Shown: positions 29,055 through 38,766, counted from the first letter of the stretch. The stretch is DNA of 64,000 bases from Desulfobacterales bacterium (GCA_024226555.1 JAAELO010000399.1:123079-187078), one strand, 5' to 3'. A program made the numbers and translations. The notes: a model not told the origin generated them from the letters alone.

Positions 29055-29144
29055 AATTTGTATATTTGTTTTAATAAAATAGTCATTGCTAATTAGCCAA
29101 AAATTTAAAATGCATAATGAATAAAATAAATAGGAGTTTTGAAA

Positions 29145-30083
29145 ATGTCTATGGTTAAAGGAAAGATATTTGTAGCCGGACACCTTGGATTAGTTGGCGC
29201 CGCTTTGGTTAGGCGGCTACAGAGTGTAGGTTTTTATAATATTTTAGTAGGAACACGTGATGAAGTTGATTTGAGATCACGTGATGCTGTATGGAGTTTT
29301 TTTGAAAAAAATCGTCCTGAATACGTTTTTGTTGCTGCGGCCAAGGTTGGGGGGATAGCTGCTAATATGGCAGAACCTGTTAGTTTTCTTGTTGACAATT
29401 TAGAAATTCAAAATAACCTATTATTAGCATGTCAGCATTTTAAGGTAACCAAGACAGTTTTTCTTGGTAGTTCATGTATTTACCCTCGTGAGTCACAACA
29501 ACCAATGAAAGAAGAATATTTTATGAAAGGCCCGGTCGAGCCTACAAATGAATCATACGCTATAGCAAAAATTGCTGGTATTCGTCTTGCTCAAGCACTA
29601 AGTCAACAATATGATTTAAATGTTATATGTCCAATGCCATGCAATGTTTATGGACCAGGTGATCATTTTGATCTTGATAGGTCACATGTGGTTTCTGCAT
29701 TAGTAAGGCGTTTTATAGAAGCAAAAAGGAATGATTTAAAAAAGGTGACTTTGTGGGGTACTGGAAATGCGTGCAGGGAGTTGTTGCATGTGGATGACCT
29801 GGCAGAGGCATGTATTTTTTTACTAAAAAACTATGATTCACCTGAGATTATAAATGTTGGTTCAGGTCAGGATCTAACCATTCGTAAGTTAGCAGAAACT
29901 ATTGCAACAATTGTTGAGTATTCAGGAAAATTGGAGTGGGACATAACTAAGCCAGATGGAATGCCAAGAAAATTACTTGATGTTAGTAAATTACATAAAT
30001 TAGGTTGGAAACATGATATTGATTTAAAAAGGGGTATTCGAACGGTAGTGAACGATTTTGAAGCTCGTTACCCTTTAAAATAG
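29145..30083 (+). CDS. colC: GDP-4-keto-6-deoxymannose epimerase/reductase family (ColC/Fcl)
   Basis: IFVAGHLGLVGAALVRRL, AAAKVGGIAANMAEP, LGSSCIYPRESQQP, ESYAIAKIAG (Tyr-Lys), DRSHVVSALVRRF (His acid) and KPDGMPRKLLDVSKL are the full Fcl motif set. Length (about 312) is standard. Fcl makes GDP-L-fucose; ColC is a relative that does 5-epimerisation and 4-reduction on the 3-deoxy intermediate to give GDP-L-colitose. Because the next gene is a ColD-type 3-dehydrase, ColC is the better call. The ATG at 29145 is chosen for AGGAG eight bases upstream. Confidence 0.8.
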   Translation: MSMVKGKIFVAGHLGLVGAALVRRLQSVGFYNILVGTRDEVDLRSRDAVWSFFEKNRPEYVFVAAAKVGGIAANMAEPVSFLVDNLEIQNNLLLACQHFKVTKTVFLGSSCIYPRESQQPMKEEYFMKGPVEPTNESYAIAKIAGIRLAQALSQQYDLNVICPMPCNVYGPGDHFDLDRSHVVSALVRRFIEAKRNDLKKVTLWGTGNACRELLHVDDLAEACIFLLKNYDSPEIINVGSGQDLTIRKLAETIATIVEYSGKLEWDITKPDGMPRKLLDVSKLHKLGWKHDIDLKRGIRTVVNDFEARYPLK

Positions 30084-30094
30084 AAAGGTGAAAA

Positions 30095-31363
30095 ATGAAT
30101 TTAAATCATACAAATAAAATACGTGAATCAATTCAGTCTTTGATGAATGAATCATTGGAAGTTAATAGCAACACTCCTCAAAAATACTGGTATCCACTCA
30201 GTATGGTCAGTTATGATATAGAGGAAATTTTAGAGGCTGTGGATTCACTATGTTCTTTCCAGACAACAATGGGAAAGAAAACACTGCAATTTGAGAGTAA
30301 GTTTGCAGAGATTAATAATTGCTCTGAAGCTATCATGGTAAATAGTGGATCATCTGCTGATCTTTTGATAGCCTTTGCATTGGTAAATCAACAAGCTAAA
30401 CTACTAAACAAGGGCGATGAAATTTTGGTACCGTCAGTTACCTGGCCTACACAGCTTTGGTCTTTAATGATGGCTGGATTGAAAGTAAGGTTTGTTGACA
30501 CTGATCCAAATACTCTAAATATGGATTTAAATGATTTAGAGAATAAAATTGGCCCGAAGACTCGTGCAATATCACTTGTTCATTTAATGGGCAACCCGTG
30601 TAATATGGACCGGGTCTTAGCTATTTGCAATAAGCATAATCTTATACTGATTGAGGATTGTTGTGAATCCCTTGGAGCTAAATTCAAAGGTAAACCAGTA
30701 GGTTCCTTTGGAATTGCAAGTAGTTATTCTTTCTTTTTTTCCCATCATATTACCACTATGGAAGGAGGCATGATAATCTGTAAAGATGAGTCTCTTTCAG
30801 ATCAATTCAGATTGCTTCGGGCACATGGTTGGGCACGTGCTGCAAAACATATTGAACCTGAACCTATTGAAGGTATTGATCCTCGTTATATGTTTTTAAA
30901 CTGGGGTTTCAATGTCAGACCTACTGAGATCCAGGCTGGTTTTGGCCTTGAACAACTTAAAAGATTACCAACATTTAATTCACAACGTCTTCAAAACGTT
31001 TTATATTTTAAGAAATATTTAAACCAACATTCTGATATAATGCGTTTAATGGAGGTTTTGCCTGATGCAGAATGTTCATGGTTTGCAATGCCAATAATAC
31101 TAACACAGGACTGTCCTTTTACTAAAGATGAATTTTTAGCATTTCTTGAAGAAAAAGGAGTTGAAACGCGTCCAATAGTAGCAGGTAATCTGACCAGACA
31201 ACCTGTATGTGAACTTTACCCCGAGTTGCAGGAACCTAATTTGAAAGGTGCAGATATAGTACATGAAAGAGGTTTTTATATTGGTGTACATCCATTTGAA
31301 GCTAAGAAAAACCTGGACCGACTTTCAGAAATATTTGAAGAGTTTATTAAAAATAAAATATGA
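30095..31363 (+). CDS. colD: GDP-4-keto-6-deoxy-D-mannose 3-dehydrase
   Basis: A PLP fold-type I protein of 422 residues in which the Schiff-base Lys is replaced by His: FSHHITTMEGG, His217-His218. VNSGSSADLL, SVTWPTQLWSL, IEDCCESLGA (Asp188, PLP pyridine N) and GFNVRPTEIQAGFGLEQLKR agree closely with E. coli ColD. The RfbH-type Cys cluster is absent, which separates it from the CDP-sugar E1 enzyme at 19811. ColD removes O3 from GDP-4-keto-6-deoxymannose with PLP and glutamate. Gmd at 42045 supplies its substrate. It overlaps the next gene by four bases. Confidence 0.9.
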   Translation: MNLNHTNKIRESIQSLMNESLEVNSNTPQKYWYPLSMVSYDIEEILEAVDSLCSFQTTMGKKTLQFESKFAEINNCSEAIMVNSGSSADLLIAFALVNQQAKLLNKGDEILVPSVTWPTQLWSLMMAGLKVRFVDTDPNTLNMDLNDLENKIGPKTRAISLVHLMGNPCNMDRVLAICNKHNLILIEDCCESLGAKFKGKPVGSFGIASSYSFFFSHHITTMEGGMIICKDESLSDQFRLLRAHGWARAAKHIEPEPIEGIDPRYMFLNWGFNVRPTEIQAGFGLEQLKRLPTFNSQRLQNVLYFKKYLNQHSDIMRLMEVLPDAECSWFAMPIILTQDCPFTKDEFLAFLEEKGVETRPIVAGNLTRQPVCELYPELQEPNLKGADIVHERGFYIGVHPFEAKKNLDRLSEIFEEFIKNKI

Positions 31364-32382
31364 AAAAAATTATACTTGTTGCAGGAGATCTGGATCCAAC
31401 TAAATCTTATGAGTATCAAAATTTTCAAAAACCTCTTGAAAATATGGGGTACACGGTCATACCTTTTGATTTTTTGAAAACATTACAGGCCATTGGTCGT
31501 GAACAGATGAATAAGAAGTTGTTGTTAGTTGTGAAAGAATCTCAACCTGATATAGTTATTTTTGTTCCCCATACAGATCAGTTTATTCCTGAAATAGTTG
31601 ATGAAATTGGAAAATACTCGCTTACATTTTGTTATTTCTTTGATGATATATGGCGGATTGACTATTCCCGTTTTTGGGCTAAACACTTTAAATTTGTAAC
31701 AACATCAGACGTAAACGGATTAAGAAAGTTCAGAGATTCCGGTTTTACAAATGTAATTTATTCTCCCTTTGCCTGTAATACAGATGTTTATTCTATGAGA
31801 GACCTTCCTAAAATTTATGATGTAACATTTGTGGGGCAATACCACCCATATAGAGAGTGGTTAATCAATCATTTAAAAAAACAGGGTATCGATGTGCAGG
31901 TATGGGGTAAAGGATGGCCTTCAGGTATGATCAATTTAGAAGATATGATAGATATATTCAATCAAAGTAGAATAAATCTAAATCTTTCAAACTGTGTTTC
32001 ATGGGATGTACGGTATTTATTTACACCTCTCAGATCATTAAAAACTTCTATGCGAAAATGGCTACAGGTTTTTCGAGCTCTTAAAAGAAACGATATGAAA
32101 ACTGTAGAGCAAGTAAAAGGGCGGCATTTTGAAATAAATGCTTGTGGTGGATTTCAACTTTCTTATTTAGTTGAGGGTTTGGAAAAGATGTACTCAATTG
32201 GTGAGGAAATTTCAATATTTGTTTCACCTGAGGATTTAATTGAAAAGACAAAATATTATTTAAAGCACGAGAATGAACGTGAATCCATTGCTAAGAGAGG
32301 TTATGCACGTTCAATGATTGACCATACAATGGAAGATAGGTTTAAACATATTTTTGAACAAATAGGGTTAGTTGATTCATAA
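31360..32382 (+). CDS. CgeB-like glycosyltransferase
   Basis: 340 residues. CYFFDDIWRIDYSRFW near residue 90, YSPFACNTDVY, VTFVGQYHPYREWLINHL near 150 and GRHFEINACGGFQLS near 248 are the conserved pattern of the CgeB/Glyco_trans_1_2 GT-B group, and IFVSPEDLIEKTKYYL completes the C-terminal donor domain. It is coupled to colD upstream (ATGA) and to the GT10 gene downstream (TAATG), so three proteins are likely made in fixed proportion. A transferase for the repeat unit; the donor is not predictable, although the operon position suggests a place next to the colitose residue. Confidence 0.75.
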   Translation: MKKIILVAGDLDPTKSYEYQNFQKPLENMGYTVIPFDFLKTLQAIGREQMNKKLLLVVKESQPDIVIFVPHTDQFIPEIVDEIGKYSLTFCYFFDDIWRIDYSRFWAKHFKFVTTSDVNGLRKFRDSGFTNVIYSPFACNTDVYSMRDLPKIYDVTFVGQYHPYREWLINHLKKQGIDVQVWGKGWPSGMINLEDMIDIFNQSRINLNLSNCVSWDVRYLFTPLRSLKTSMRKWLQVFRALKRNDMKTVEQVKGRHFEINACGGFQLSYLVEGLEKMYSIGEEISIFVSPEDLIEKTKYYLKHENERESIAKRGYARSMIDHTMEDRFKHIFEQIGLVDS

Positions 32383-33431
32383 TGAAAAAAATTCTTATTC
32401 ATAGCTTAACTGGAAATAATAATCAGATGTTTGATCCTAATGAGAGAGATGGGTGTAATGAGCCTATGATTTATCTAAGAGATCGGCTTTATAAACTGGG
32501 CTATAGCCTTAAAACAGCTGATAATGAAGCTCTTGATGACTGTGAATGGGTAATATTCTTTGAGGAAATTAGTGTAAAAACCTACTCTGGTTTGCGTGGA
32601 ATAGCGAGAAAACTTAAATCAATTCTACAAAGAAAGCCACTATATAGGAATCTTTATGCAGAATGTGTTAAAGCAGGGATGGAAGATAAAATTGCATTGT
32701 TTTTGTGGGAACCACCATCTGTAAGCCCTAAAAACTGGAATTCGGAAATGCATAAATTGTTTCCAATATTATTTACCTGGCATGATAACTATATTGATGG
32801 TAAGAAATTAAAAAAAATCTATTTCACTCAGATCAGTCAATTTCCACATGTATCAAAAATTCCTTTTGAAGAAAAGAAATTGTTGGTTAATATTTCTATG
32901 AATAAGTTTTCCAGCCATCCAAGGGAATTATATTCTGCAAGACGTGCTTCAATCAGATATTTTGAGAAACATCAGCCTGAAAACTTTGATCTTTATGGGG
33001 TGGGTTGGAATAGTTCAGTTAATTTATTTGAAAAGATATTGCCAATTAATCCTCAAATCTATCCATCCTATCGTGGAACAGTTAAGAATAAATGGGAAGT
33101 CTTACCGAATTATCGATTTAGTCTATGCTATGAGAATATATATAATGAACCAGGTTTTGTAACGGAAAAAATATTTGATTGTATGCGTGCTGGTTGTGTC
33201 CCAATATATTGGGGGGCTCCAAATATTGAGGATTACGTTGATGAAGGTGCTTTTATAGATCGCAGAAAATTTAAAACAGATATTGAACTTGAATCCTATC
33301 TGGTAAATATGGATGAGGAAGAATATAACGTTCATTTAGATGCAATTCAGGTGTATTTAACTGGAAATAAATTTAGGAAGTTTCTTCCAGAAAATTTTGC
33401 AGATACAATTATTAGGAGTCTGGAACTATGA
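32382..33431 (+). CDS. GT10 fucosyltransferase-family protein
   Basis: NYRFSLCYENIYNEPGFVTE followed by KIFDCMRAGCVPIYWGAPNI is the diagnostic C-terminal donor-binding motif of the alpha-1,3/1,4-fucosyltransferase family, ending in IEDYVDEGAFIDRRKF. 349 residues, no signal anchor. Family members use GDP-L-fucose. This cluster appears to make GDP-L-colitose (3-deoxy-L-fucose) instead of GDP-fucose, and the gene lies two genes after colD, so colitosyl transfer is a sensible inference. Overlaps both neighbours. Confidence 0.85.
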   Translation: MKKILIHSLTGNNNQMFDPNERDGCNEPMIYLRDRLYKLGYSLKTADNEALDDCEWVIFFEEISVKTYSGLRGIARKLKSILQRKPLYRNLYAECVKAGMEDKIALFLWEPPSVSPKNWNSEMHKLFPILFTWHDNYIDGKKLKKIYFTQISQFPHVSKIPFEEKKLLVNISMNKFSSHPRELYSARRASIRYFEKHQPENFDLYGVGWNSSVNLFEKILPINPQIYPSYRGTVKNKWEVLPNYRFSLCYENIYNEPGFVTEKIFDCMRAGCVPIYWGAPNIEDYVDEGAFIDRRKFKTDIELESYLVNMDEEEYNVHLDAIQVYLTGNKFRKFLPENFADTIIRSLEL

Positions 33432-34819
33432 AAAAAGTTTTATTGGTCAGTCCATCTTTACAAAATAACGTTCAAGTTAATTCAAAAGACAATTCTTATG
33501 GATTGGGGCTTTGTTACTTACACGCTGTTATAGAAAAAGAAGGATACCAGATTAGAACATTTAGTTATAATAATAGTGATTCTGCTGTGGCTGAGAAAGA
33601 GATAACGGCTGAAATAATGGATTTCAAGCCTGATTTTTTTCTAGTGCAAATATTTACCATGAACAGAGTAGAAAGCTACCATATCATAAAAATGGCTAAG
33701 GAAATTAGCCCTGAAATGAAAGTTATTGCAGGTGGAGTTCACGCATCAATATATCCAGGCCAACTTCTTGATAAACTACCTGTTGACTTAGTGGTAATAG
33801 GTGAAGGAGAAGTAACTATTGTTGAACTTCTTGAAGAACTGTCGGCAGGAAGAGACTGGTCAAGCGTAAAAGGCATTGCATATAAAAAAGATGGTTTTGT
33901 AGTTTTTACTGATGAAAGACCTCTTATTGAAGAACTGGATACTCTCCCTTTCCCAAAACACGAACTATTTATGAAACCAGAAAGGGAGGTAGCATGTATT
34001 CTTACTTCCCGCGGTTGTCCGTTCAAATGTAGTTTTTGTTGCCTTCATAGCATTTCCCGGCGTAAGTTTAGAAAGCGTTCAGCAAAAAATGCTGTTGATG
34101 AAGTTGAATACATCGTGAACACGTTTAAAAATATAAAGACTATTCAGATTGCCGATGATACTTTTACACTTGATCCTCAAAGAGCCATGGATTTTTGTAA
34201 GGAAATAATACAGAGGAAAATAAAAATAAATTTCTGGTGTTCAGCGAGAATAAAACCTGCGAGTGTGGAACTGTTTAAACTTATGGAGGAGGCAGGTTTT
34301 ACTTCGATAGGCTTTGGTCTTGAAACCGGAAGCGAAAAACTGCTTAAAAGCATACATAAAAGTATAACAAGGGAAGATGTAATAGAAACCTTTGAAATGT
34401 TGAAAGATATAAAAATTAATATCTTTACGTACCTGATGGTGGGATTTCCAGGTGAAACAAAGGAAACAGTTGGTGAAACCATAGATCTGATAAATAAACT
34501 TCGGAAGATAAAATATTTTGAGTTCGCAGGAGCTGCGCTCCTGTGGGTTTATCCTAATACCGAGGTTTATGAACAACTTTGTGATGCTGGTAGCATAAGT
34601 GACAGTTTCTGGCTAACCGAAAAGGATGTACCATTCTTCACCTATGAGCATAGTGAAGAAGAATTGGAAGCGATGGTCACAAGGATAGCTCTATCATGCA
34701 CACCGGGAAAACAGTGGATAAAACGTATTATTAATGAGTTTTTGCATCCAGTCGTTACAGCTAAAAAAGTAATTCCGCGCCTCCGCAAACTAAAAATGTA
34801 TTTATTGGGCAATGCGTGA
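33428..34819 (+). CDS. B12-binding radical SAM protein
   Basis: The N-terminal half (about 1-150) is a cobalamin-binding Rossmann-type domain: GLGLCYLHAVIEKEGY, IIKMAKEISPEMKVIAGGVH and LVVIGEGEVTIVELLEEL. The radical SAM domain follows with TSRGCPFKCSFCCLHS (CxxxCxxC near residue 195), ADDTFTLDPQRAMDFC, GFGLETGSEKLLKSI and LMVGFPGETKETV. 463 residues. Relatives methylate unactivated carbons or rearrange rings. In a glycan cluster it may C-methylate a sugar or lipid carrier moiety. Base composition is less AT-rich than its neighbours, consistent with separate acquisition. Overlaps the GT10 gene by four bases. Confidence 0.85.
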   Translation: MKKVLLVSPSLQNNVQVNSKDNSYGLGLCYLHAVIEKEGYQIRTFSYNNSDSAVAEKEITAEIMDFKPDFFLVQIFTMNRVESYHIIKMAKEISPEMKVIAGGVHASIYPGQLLDKLPVDLVVIGEGEVTIVELLEELSAGRDWSSVKGIAYKKDGFVVFTDERPLIEELDTLPFPKHELFMKPEREVACILTSRGCPFKCSFCCLHSISRRKFRKRSAKNAVDEVEYIVNTFKNIKTIQIADDTFTLDPQRAMDFCKEIIQRKIKINFWCSARIKPASVELFKLMEEAGFTSIGFGLETGSEKLLKSIHKSITREDVIETFEMLKDIKINIFTYLMVGFPGETKETVGETIDLINKLRKIKYFEFAGAALLWVYPNTEVYEQLCDAGSISDSFWLTEKDVPFFTYEHSEEELEAMVTRIALSCTPGKQWIKRIINEFLHPVVTAKKVIPRLRKLKMYLLGNA

Positions 34820-34980
34820 GTGTATATAACATTAAGTACATTTCAACAAAAAATAATGAAAACTTCTTCAATCCGCTTTACAAGGATATTACAATTGAAA
34901 AATTTTGCTATATTGCATTATGGAATATTAAATAATAGATTTTTTTTGAATTCAAGTATTAGAGCGTTAAAGGAATTATT

Positions 34981-36510
34981 TTGAGCAGTCTTCAACGATC
35001 CTCAATTAACATGTTTGCAAGTATGGCGGGATATGTTGTGCCGATGCTAGTAAATTTAATTGCCACTCCGCTGTTATTAAAAGAATTAGGGGATGATGCA
35101 TTTGGTTTGCAAAGCATGGTAGCAGTAGTAATAGGTTATCTTGCCGTTATGGATCTTGGGCTTTCATGGCCAATAATTAAATATTTGGCTGAAGATCATG
35201 CAAAAAATGATATAGAATCTGAGAACCGTATATTAAGCACAACTCTACAACTTTACGTAGTGATTGGTATAGTTGGTATGTTTATTATTATTTTCTCAGC
35301 AGACTTGTTCGCCCGGGTTATTTTCAAAATTCCGGATGAAATGATTCCCCAGGCTATAGTTGTTTTTCGTTTAGCGGGAATTGGTTTTTTAGGTACTGTT
35401 TGTACATCCTGGGGCCAGGCTTTAGCCATGGGTTTGCAGAGATTTGATATAAGTTATGGAGTCTCAGCTACCTCTAACCTTATTAGTATCGGAATTGGGT
35501 TAGGACTTGTTTATTCTGGTTATGGAGTAGTTTGCTATGTGATGGTACGTGTTATTGTCTCACTTATCTCAGGTCCAACGTATTGGTTATTAATACGTCG
35601 TTTTTTACCAAAATTCAAATTACAGTGGGGTATTGATAGGGAAACTTTAAGGCGTGTTCGTGGATATGTTGGTTATGGAGCAATAAACCGAGGTGTTAGT
35701 AGTTTAGTGACAAAGTTGGACCAGACATTAATTGGTATTTGGTTTGGAATTGCAGCTGCGGGAGTTTATTCAGTACCATTCTTGGTTGTTAATGCTTTGG
35801 GCTATATGATCTCTTATATGCTTGGTTTCATTTTTCCAATGGCAAGTGAATTACAGAGCTTAGGACAAATGGATCGCTTGCGGGATATTTTTATGCTTGC
35901 TTCACAGTTTATTGCAGCACTGGCTGGAATGATATTTATTCCTTTATTTATTCTTGGGGATATATTTCTCACACTATGGGTTCCAACAATTGCAGACCAG
36001 GTTATAGAAGTATTGAAATTATTAACCTTGGCTGGATATATCGGAGTTTTAACAGCGACTTTACCTAACAACCTGATGATAGGGTTAGGTAAAATTAAAC
36101 AATTTACAATTTACTCTTCAATTCGAGCATTTGTATTATCCATTTTTTGTCTAATCTTTATTTCTCAAATGGGAATTGAGGGTGCAGGCTGGGCTGTTTT
36201 ATTAACATGTTCTGTAGATGTGATTTATTTTATAATCTTTTTGCGACGTTATATTAAAATACCACTATATTTTCTTCTTCGAAGAGCTTATTTAAAACCA
36301 ATTTTACTTGGTGTAGTTTTTGCTTTTATAACATATCTTTGCCGTCCTTATGTAATTTCTTGGATAAGTTTAGGATTAGTTGCTATAAGTTTATCAATGA
36401 TTTATATTACACTTGGGTTTTGTATTAGAGTTTTTGGTGAGTCAGAGAAAAAAGTTATTAGAGGAATTTATTATTCTATAAAAAATAATTTTGTCAATGA
36501 AAGTGAGTAA
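34981..36510 (+). CDS. wzx: Polysaccharide flippase Wzx
   Basis: The 509-residue membrane protein has about 12-14 predicted transmembrane helices. The N-terminus (SSINMFASMAGYVVPMLVNL, then TPLLLKELGDDAFGLQSMV) and the mid-protein GAINRGVSSLVTKLDQTLIG are typical of the MOP/PST family. It should move lipid-linked repeat units across the inner membrane for polymerisation by the EpsG-type enzyme. TTG start is preceded by AAAGGA. A 160-base gap upstream may hold a promoter. It is 20 kb from wzy/wzz, so the export genes are dispersed through the locus. Confidence 0.9.
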   Translation: MSSLQRSSINMFASMAGYVVPMLVNLIATPLLLKELGDDAFGLQSMVAVVIGYLAVMDLGLSWPIIKYLAEDHAKNDIESENRILSTTLQLYVVIGIVGMFIIIFSADLFARVIFKIPDEMIPQAIVVFRLAGIGFLGTVCTSWGQALAMGLQRFDISYGVSATSNLISIGIGLGLVYSGYGVVCYVMVRVIVSLISGPTYWLLIRRFLPKFKLQWGIDRETLRRVRGYVGYGAINRGVSSLVTKLDQTLIGIWFGIAAAGVYSVPFLVVNALGYMISYMLGFIFPMASELQSLGQMDRLRDIFMLASQFIAALAGMIFIPLFILGDIFLTLWVPTIADQVIEVLKLLTLAGYIGVLTATLPNNLMIGLGKIKQFTIYSSIRAFVLSIFCLIFISQMGIEGAGWAVLLTCSVDVIYFIIFLRRYIKIPLYFLLRRAYLKPILLGVVFAFITYLCRPYVISWISLGLVAISLSMIYITLGFCIRVFGESEKKVIRGIYYSIKNNFVNESE

Positions 36511-36552
36511 AAGAATAATGAATAAAAAAAAATTACAAAGAGTAAATAAATT

Positions 36553-37692
36553 ATGATTATAGGTATCGATGCATCAAATATTAGGGCTGGAGGAGGATTA
36601 ACCCATTTAGTTGAGCTTCTTAAAGCTGCTGAACCTCTAAAGCATGATTTTTCGAAGATTATAATCTGGAGTAGAAGTGTAACCTTAAGTAAGATAGAAG
36701 ATCGTCCCTGGATTGAAAAAAAAAAGCAAAAGCATTTGGAAAAAGGATTGTTTAATCGTATTTTTTGGCAGAGATTCAGGTTGTCAAAACAAGCCAGGTT
36801 ATTAAATTGCGATGTCCTTTTTATACCAGGAGGTTCATATGCAGGTGATTTTTATCCAATAGTCACAATGAATCAGAATTTACTACCATTCGAGTGGAAT
36901 GAATTAAAGAGATTTGGATATTCTTTGTTTACACTTAAAATGATTCTTTTGAGATGGATACAAAAAAAAACATTAATTAATGCTGAAGGAGTCATATTTC
37001 TTACACATTACGCAAAAGATATTGTAATTGGAGTTATCAAATCAATAAATGGGAAAATGATGATTATTCCACATGGTATTGATGATAGATTTAAAAATCC
37101 TCCTCGTGAGCAATTATCCGCTAAGAAATATACAATTGATAATCCATTTAGAATTCTTTATGTCTCTGTTATCTATCCATATAAACATCAATGGCATGTG
37201 GTTGATGCAATTGCTCAATTACGCAAGAACGGTGTTCCTATAACACTAAATCTGGTAGGTCCTTCTTCATCATATTCTTTGGAACGTTTGCAAAAAAAAA
37301 TTAAAAAAGTCGATCCCTTTAAAGAGTTTGTACAATATTCAGGAGCCGTTCATTATAAAGAATTAAATAAATATTATGAAAATGCAAATGTATTTCTGTT
37401 TGCATCGAGTTGCGAGACTTTTGGAATGATATTGACTGAGGCTATGTTAGCAGGTTTACCGATTGCCTGCTCAGATAGATCAGCTATGCCAGAGTTGTTA
37501 GGAAATACCGGGGTATATTTTGATCCTGAGCAACCTAACAAAATATCTGAAGCAATAAGTAAATTATTCAATGATCATGAACTTCGTTTTAAACTTGCTA
37601 ATGAATCATTTAAAAAAGTACAGGGTTATTCATGGAAACGTTGCGCAAATGAAACTTTTTCGTTAATTAAACAAGTTGTATCTAAAACTTAG
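36553..37692 (+). CDS. Glycosyltransferase, GT4
   Basis: A 379-residue GT-B enzyme: IGIDASNIRAGGGLTHLVEL (N-terminal glycine loop), IIPHGIDDRFKNPP (linker), ILYVSVIYPYKHQWHVVDAI (domain-2 start), ASSCETFGMILTEAMLAGLP (E-x7-E donor site) and MPELLGNTGVYFDPE. This arrangement resembles mannosyl/rhamnosyl-type GT4 enzymes of O-antigen loci. No membrane segments. It lies between wzx and the FnlA-type dehydratase gene. Confidence 0.85.
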   Translation: MIIGIDASNIRAGGGLTHLVELLKAAEPLKHDFSKIIIWSRSVTLSKIEDRPWIEKKKQKHLEKGLFNRIFWQRFRLSKQARLLNCDVLFIPGGSYAGDFYPIVTMNQNLLPFEWNELKRFGYSLFTLKMILLRWIQKKTLINAEGVIFLTHYAKDIVIGVIKSINGKMMIIPHGIDDRFKNPPREQLSAKKYTIDNPFRILYVSVIYPYKHQWHVVDAIAQLRKNGVPITLNLVGPSSSYSLERLQKKIKKVDPFKEFVQYSGAVHYKELNKYYENANVFLFASSCETFGMILTEAMLAGLPIACSDRSAMPELLGNTGVYFDPEQPNKISEAISKLFNDHELRFKLANESFKKVQGYSWKRCANETFSLIKQVVSKT

Positions 37693-37731
37693 AATTTATT
37701 AATTAATAACAAATATTAAAAAAGGTAATTT

Positions 37732-38754
37732 ATGTTTAGTAATAAGATATTGCTAATTACAGGTGGGACAGGATCATTTGGTAATGCTGTTTTAAATCGA
37801 TTTCTTGATACCGACATAAAGGAAATTCGTATTTTTAGCAGGGATGAAAAGAAACAAGATGATATGCGGCACGTATTACGTAATGATAAAGTAAAATATT
37901 ATATTGGTGATGTTAGAGACTATGGAAGCATAAATAAAGCTCTTAATAATGTAGATTATGTATTTCATGCAGCAGCTCTTAAACAGGTACCATCTTGTGA
38001 ATTTTATCCTATTCAGGCTGTGAAAACAAATATACTTGGAACCGAAAATGTTTTAAATGCGGCAATTGTAAACAATGTAAAAAAAGTGATTGTTTTAAGT
38101 ACCGATAAAGCAGTCTATCCAATAAATGTTATGGGAATGACAAAGGCTATGAGTGAGAAGGTAATGGTTGCCCGTTCACGAAATGTAGAAAATGGGAATA
38201 CTTTGTTATGTGCTACACGTTATGGTAACGTAATGGCTTCACGAGGTTCAGTGATTCCACTTTTTGTTAAGCAAATTATTGAAGGAAAGCCACTAACTAT
38301 TACTGATCCTGAAATGACACGTTTTATGATGTCTCTTGAACAAGCTGTTGAACTTGTTCTTTTTGCATTTAATAATGCAAAACAAGGAGATATTTTTATT
38401 CAGAAAGCACCTGCTGCAACAATAGAAGATTTAACTGTAGCACTTAAACAACTTTTTAAAGTAGATAATGAAATCAAAATAATTGGTACAAGGCATGGAG
38501 AGAAAAAATTTGAAACTCTTGTTAATAGAGAAGAACTTGCAAACTCAGAAGACCTTGGTGATTATTTAAGAATAAAACCCGATGGTAGAGATTTGAATTA
38601 TGATAATTATTTTTTTAAAGGAGAGAATAAACTTTCTGCTGAAAAAGATTATACATCTCATAATACAAAAAGGTTGAGTATTGATGAGATAAAAAAATTA
38701 CTCATGTCACTTAATTATGTTAAAAAGGCTTTAGAAGAAAAAGAGAATAAATAG
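37732..38754 (+). CDS. fnlA: UDP-GlcNAc 4,6-dehydratase/5-epimerase, FnlA/CapE type
   Basis: LLITGGTGSFGNAVLNRFLD, IFSRDEKKQDDMRHVL, HAAALKQVPSCEFYP, LSTDKAVYPINVMGMTKAM (with Met in the YxxxK-like position, as in FnlA/CapE) and RYGNVMASRGSVIPLF follow E. coli FnlA almost block for block; 340 residues. It converts UDP-GlcNAc to UDP-2-acetamido-2,6-dideoxy-4-ketohexoses of the L series. AAAAAGG precedes the ATG. It opens a three-gene module with a 2-epimerase and a reductase. Confidence 0.9.
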   Translation: MFSNKILLITGGTGSFGNAVLNRFLDTDIKEIRIFSRDEKKQDDMRHVLRNDKVKYYIGDVRDYGSINKALNNVDYVFHAAALKQVPSCEFYPIQAVKTNILGTENVLNAAIVNNVKKVIVLSTDKAVYPINVMGMTKAMSEKVMVARSRNVENGNTLLCATRYGNVMASRGSVIPLFVKQIIEGKPLTITDPEMTRFMMSLEQAVELVLFAFNNAKQGDIFIQKAPAATIEDLTVALKQLFKVDNEIKIIGTRHGEKKFETLVNREELANSEDLGDYLRIKPDGRDLNYDNYFFKGENKLSAEKDYTSHNTKRLSIDEIKKLLMSLNYVKKALEEKENK

Positions 38755-38766
38755 AAGGAGATTTTC

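Noticed and set aside
30095..31363. Sugar aminotransferase (DegT/StrS type)
   Set aside because: The Schiff-base Lys is replaced by His (FSHHITTMEGG), which is the 3-dehydrase signature, so transamination with a covalent Lys is not expected.
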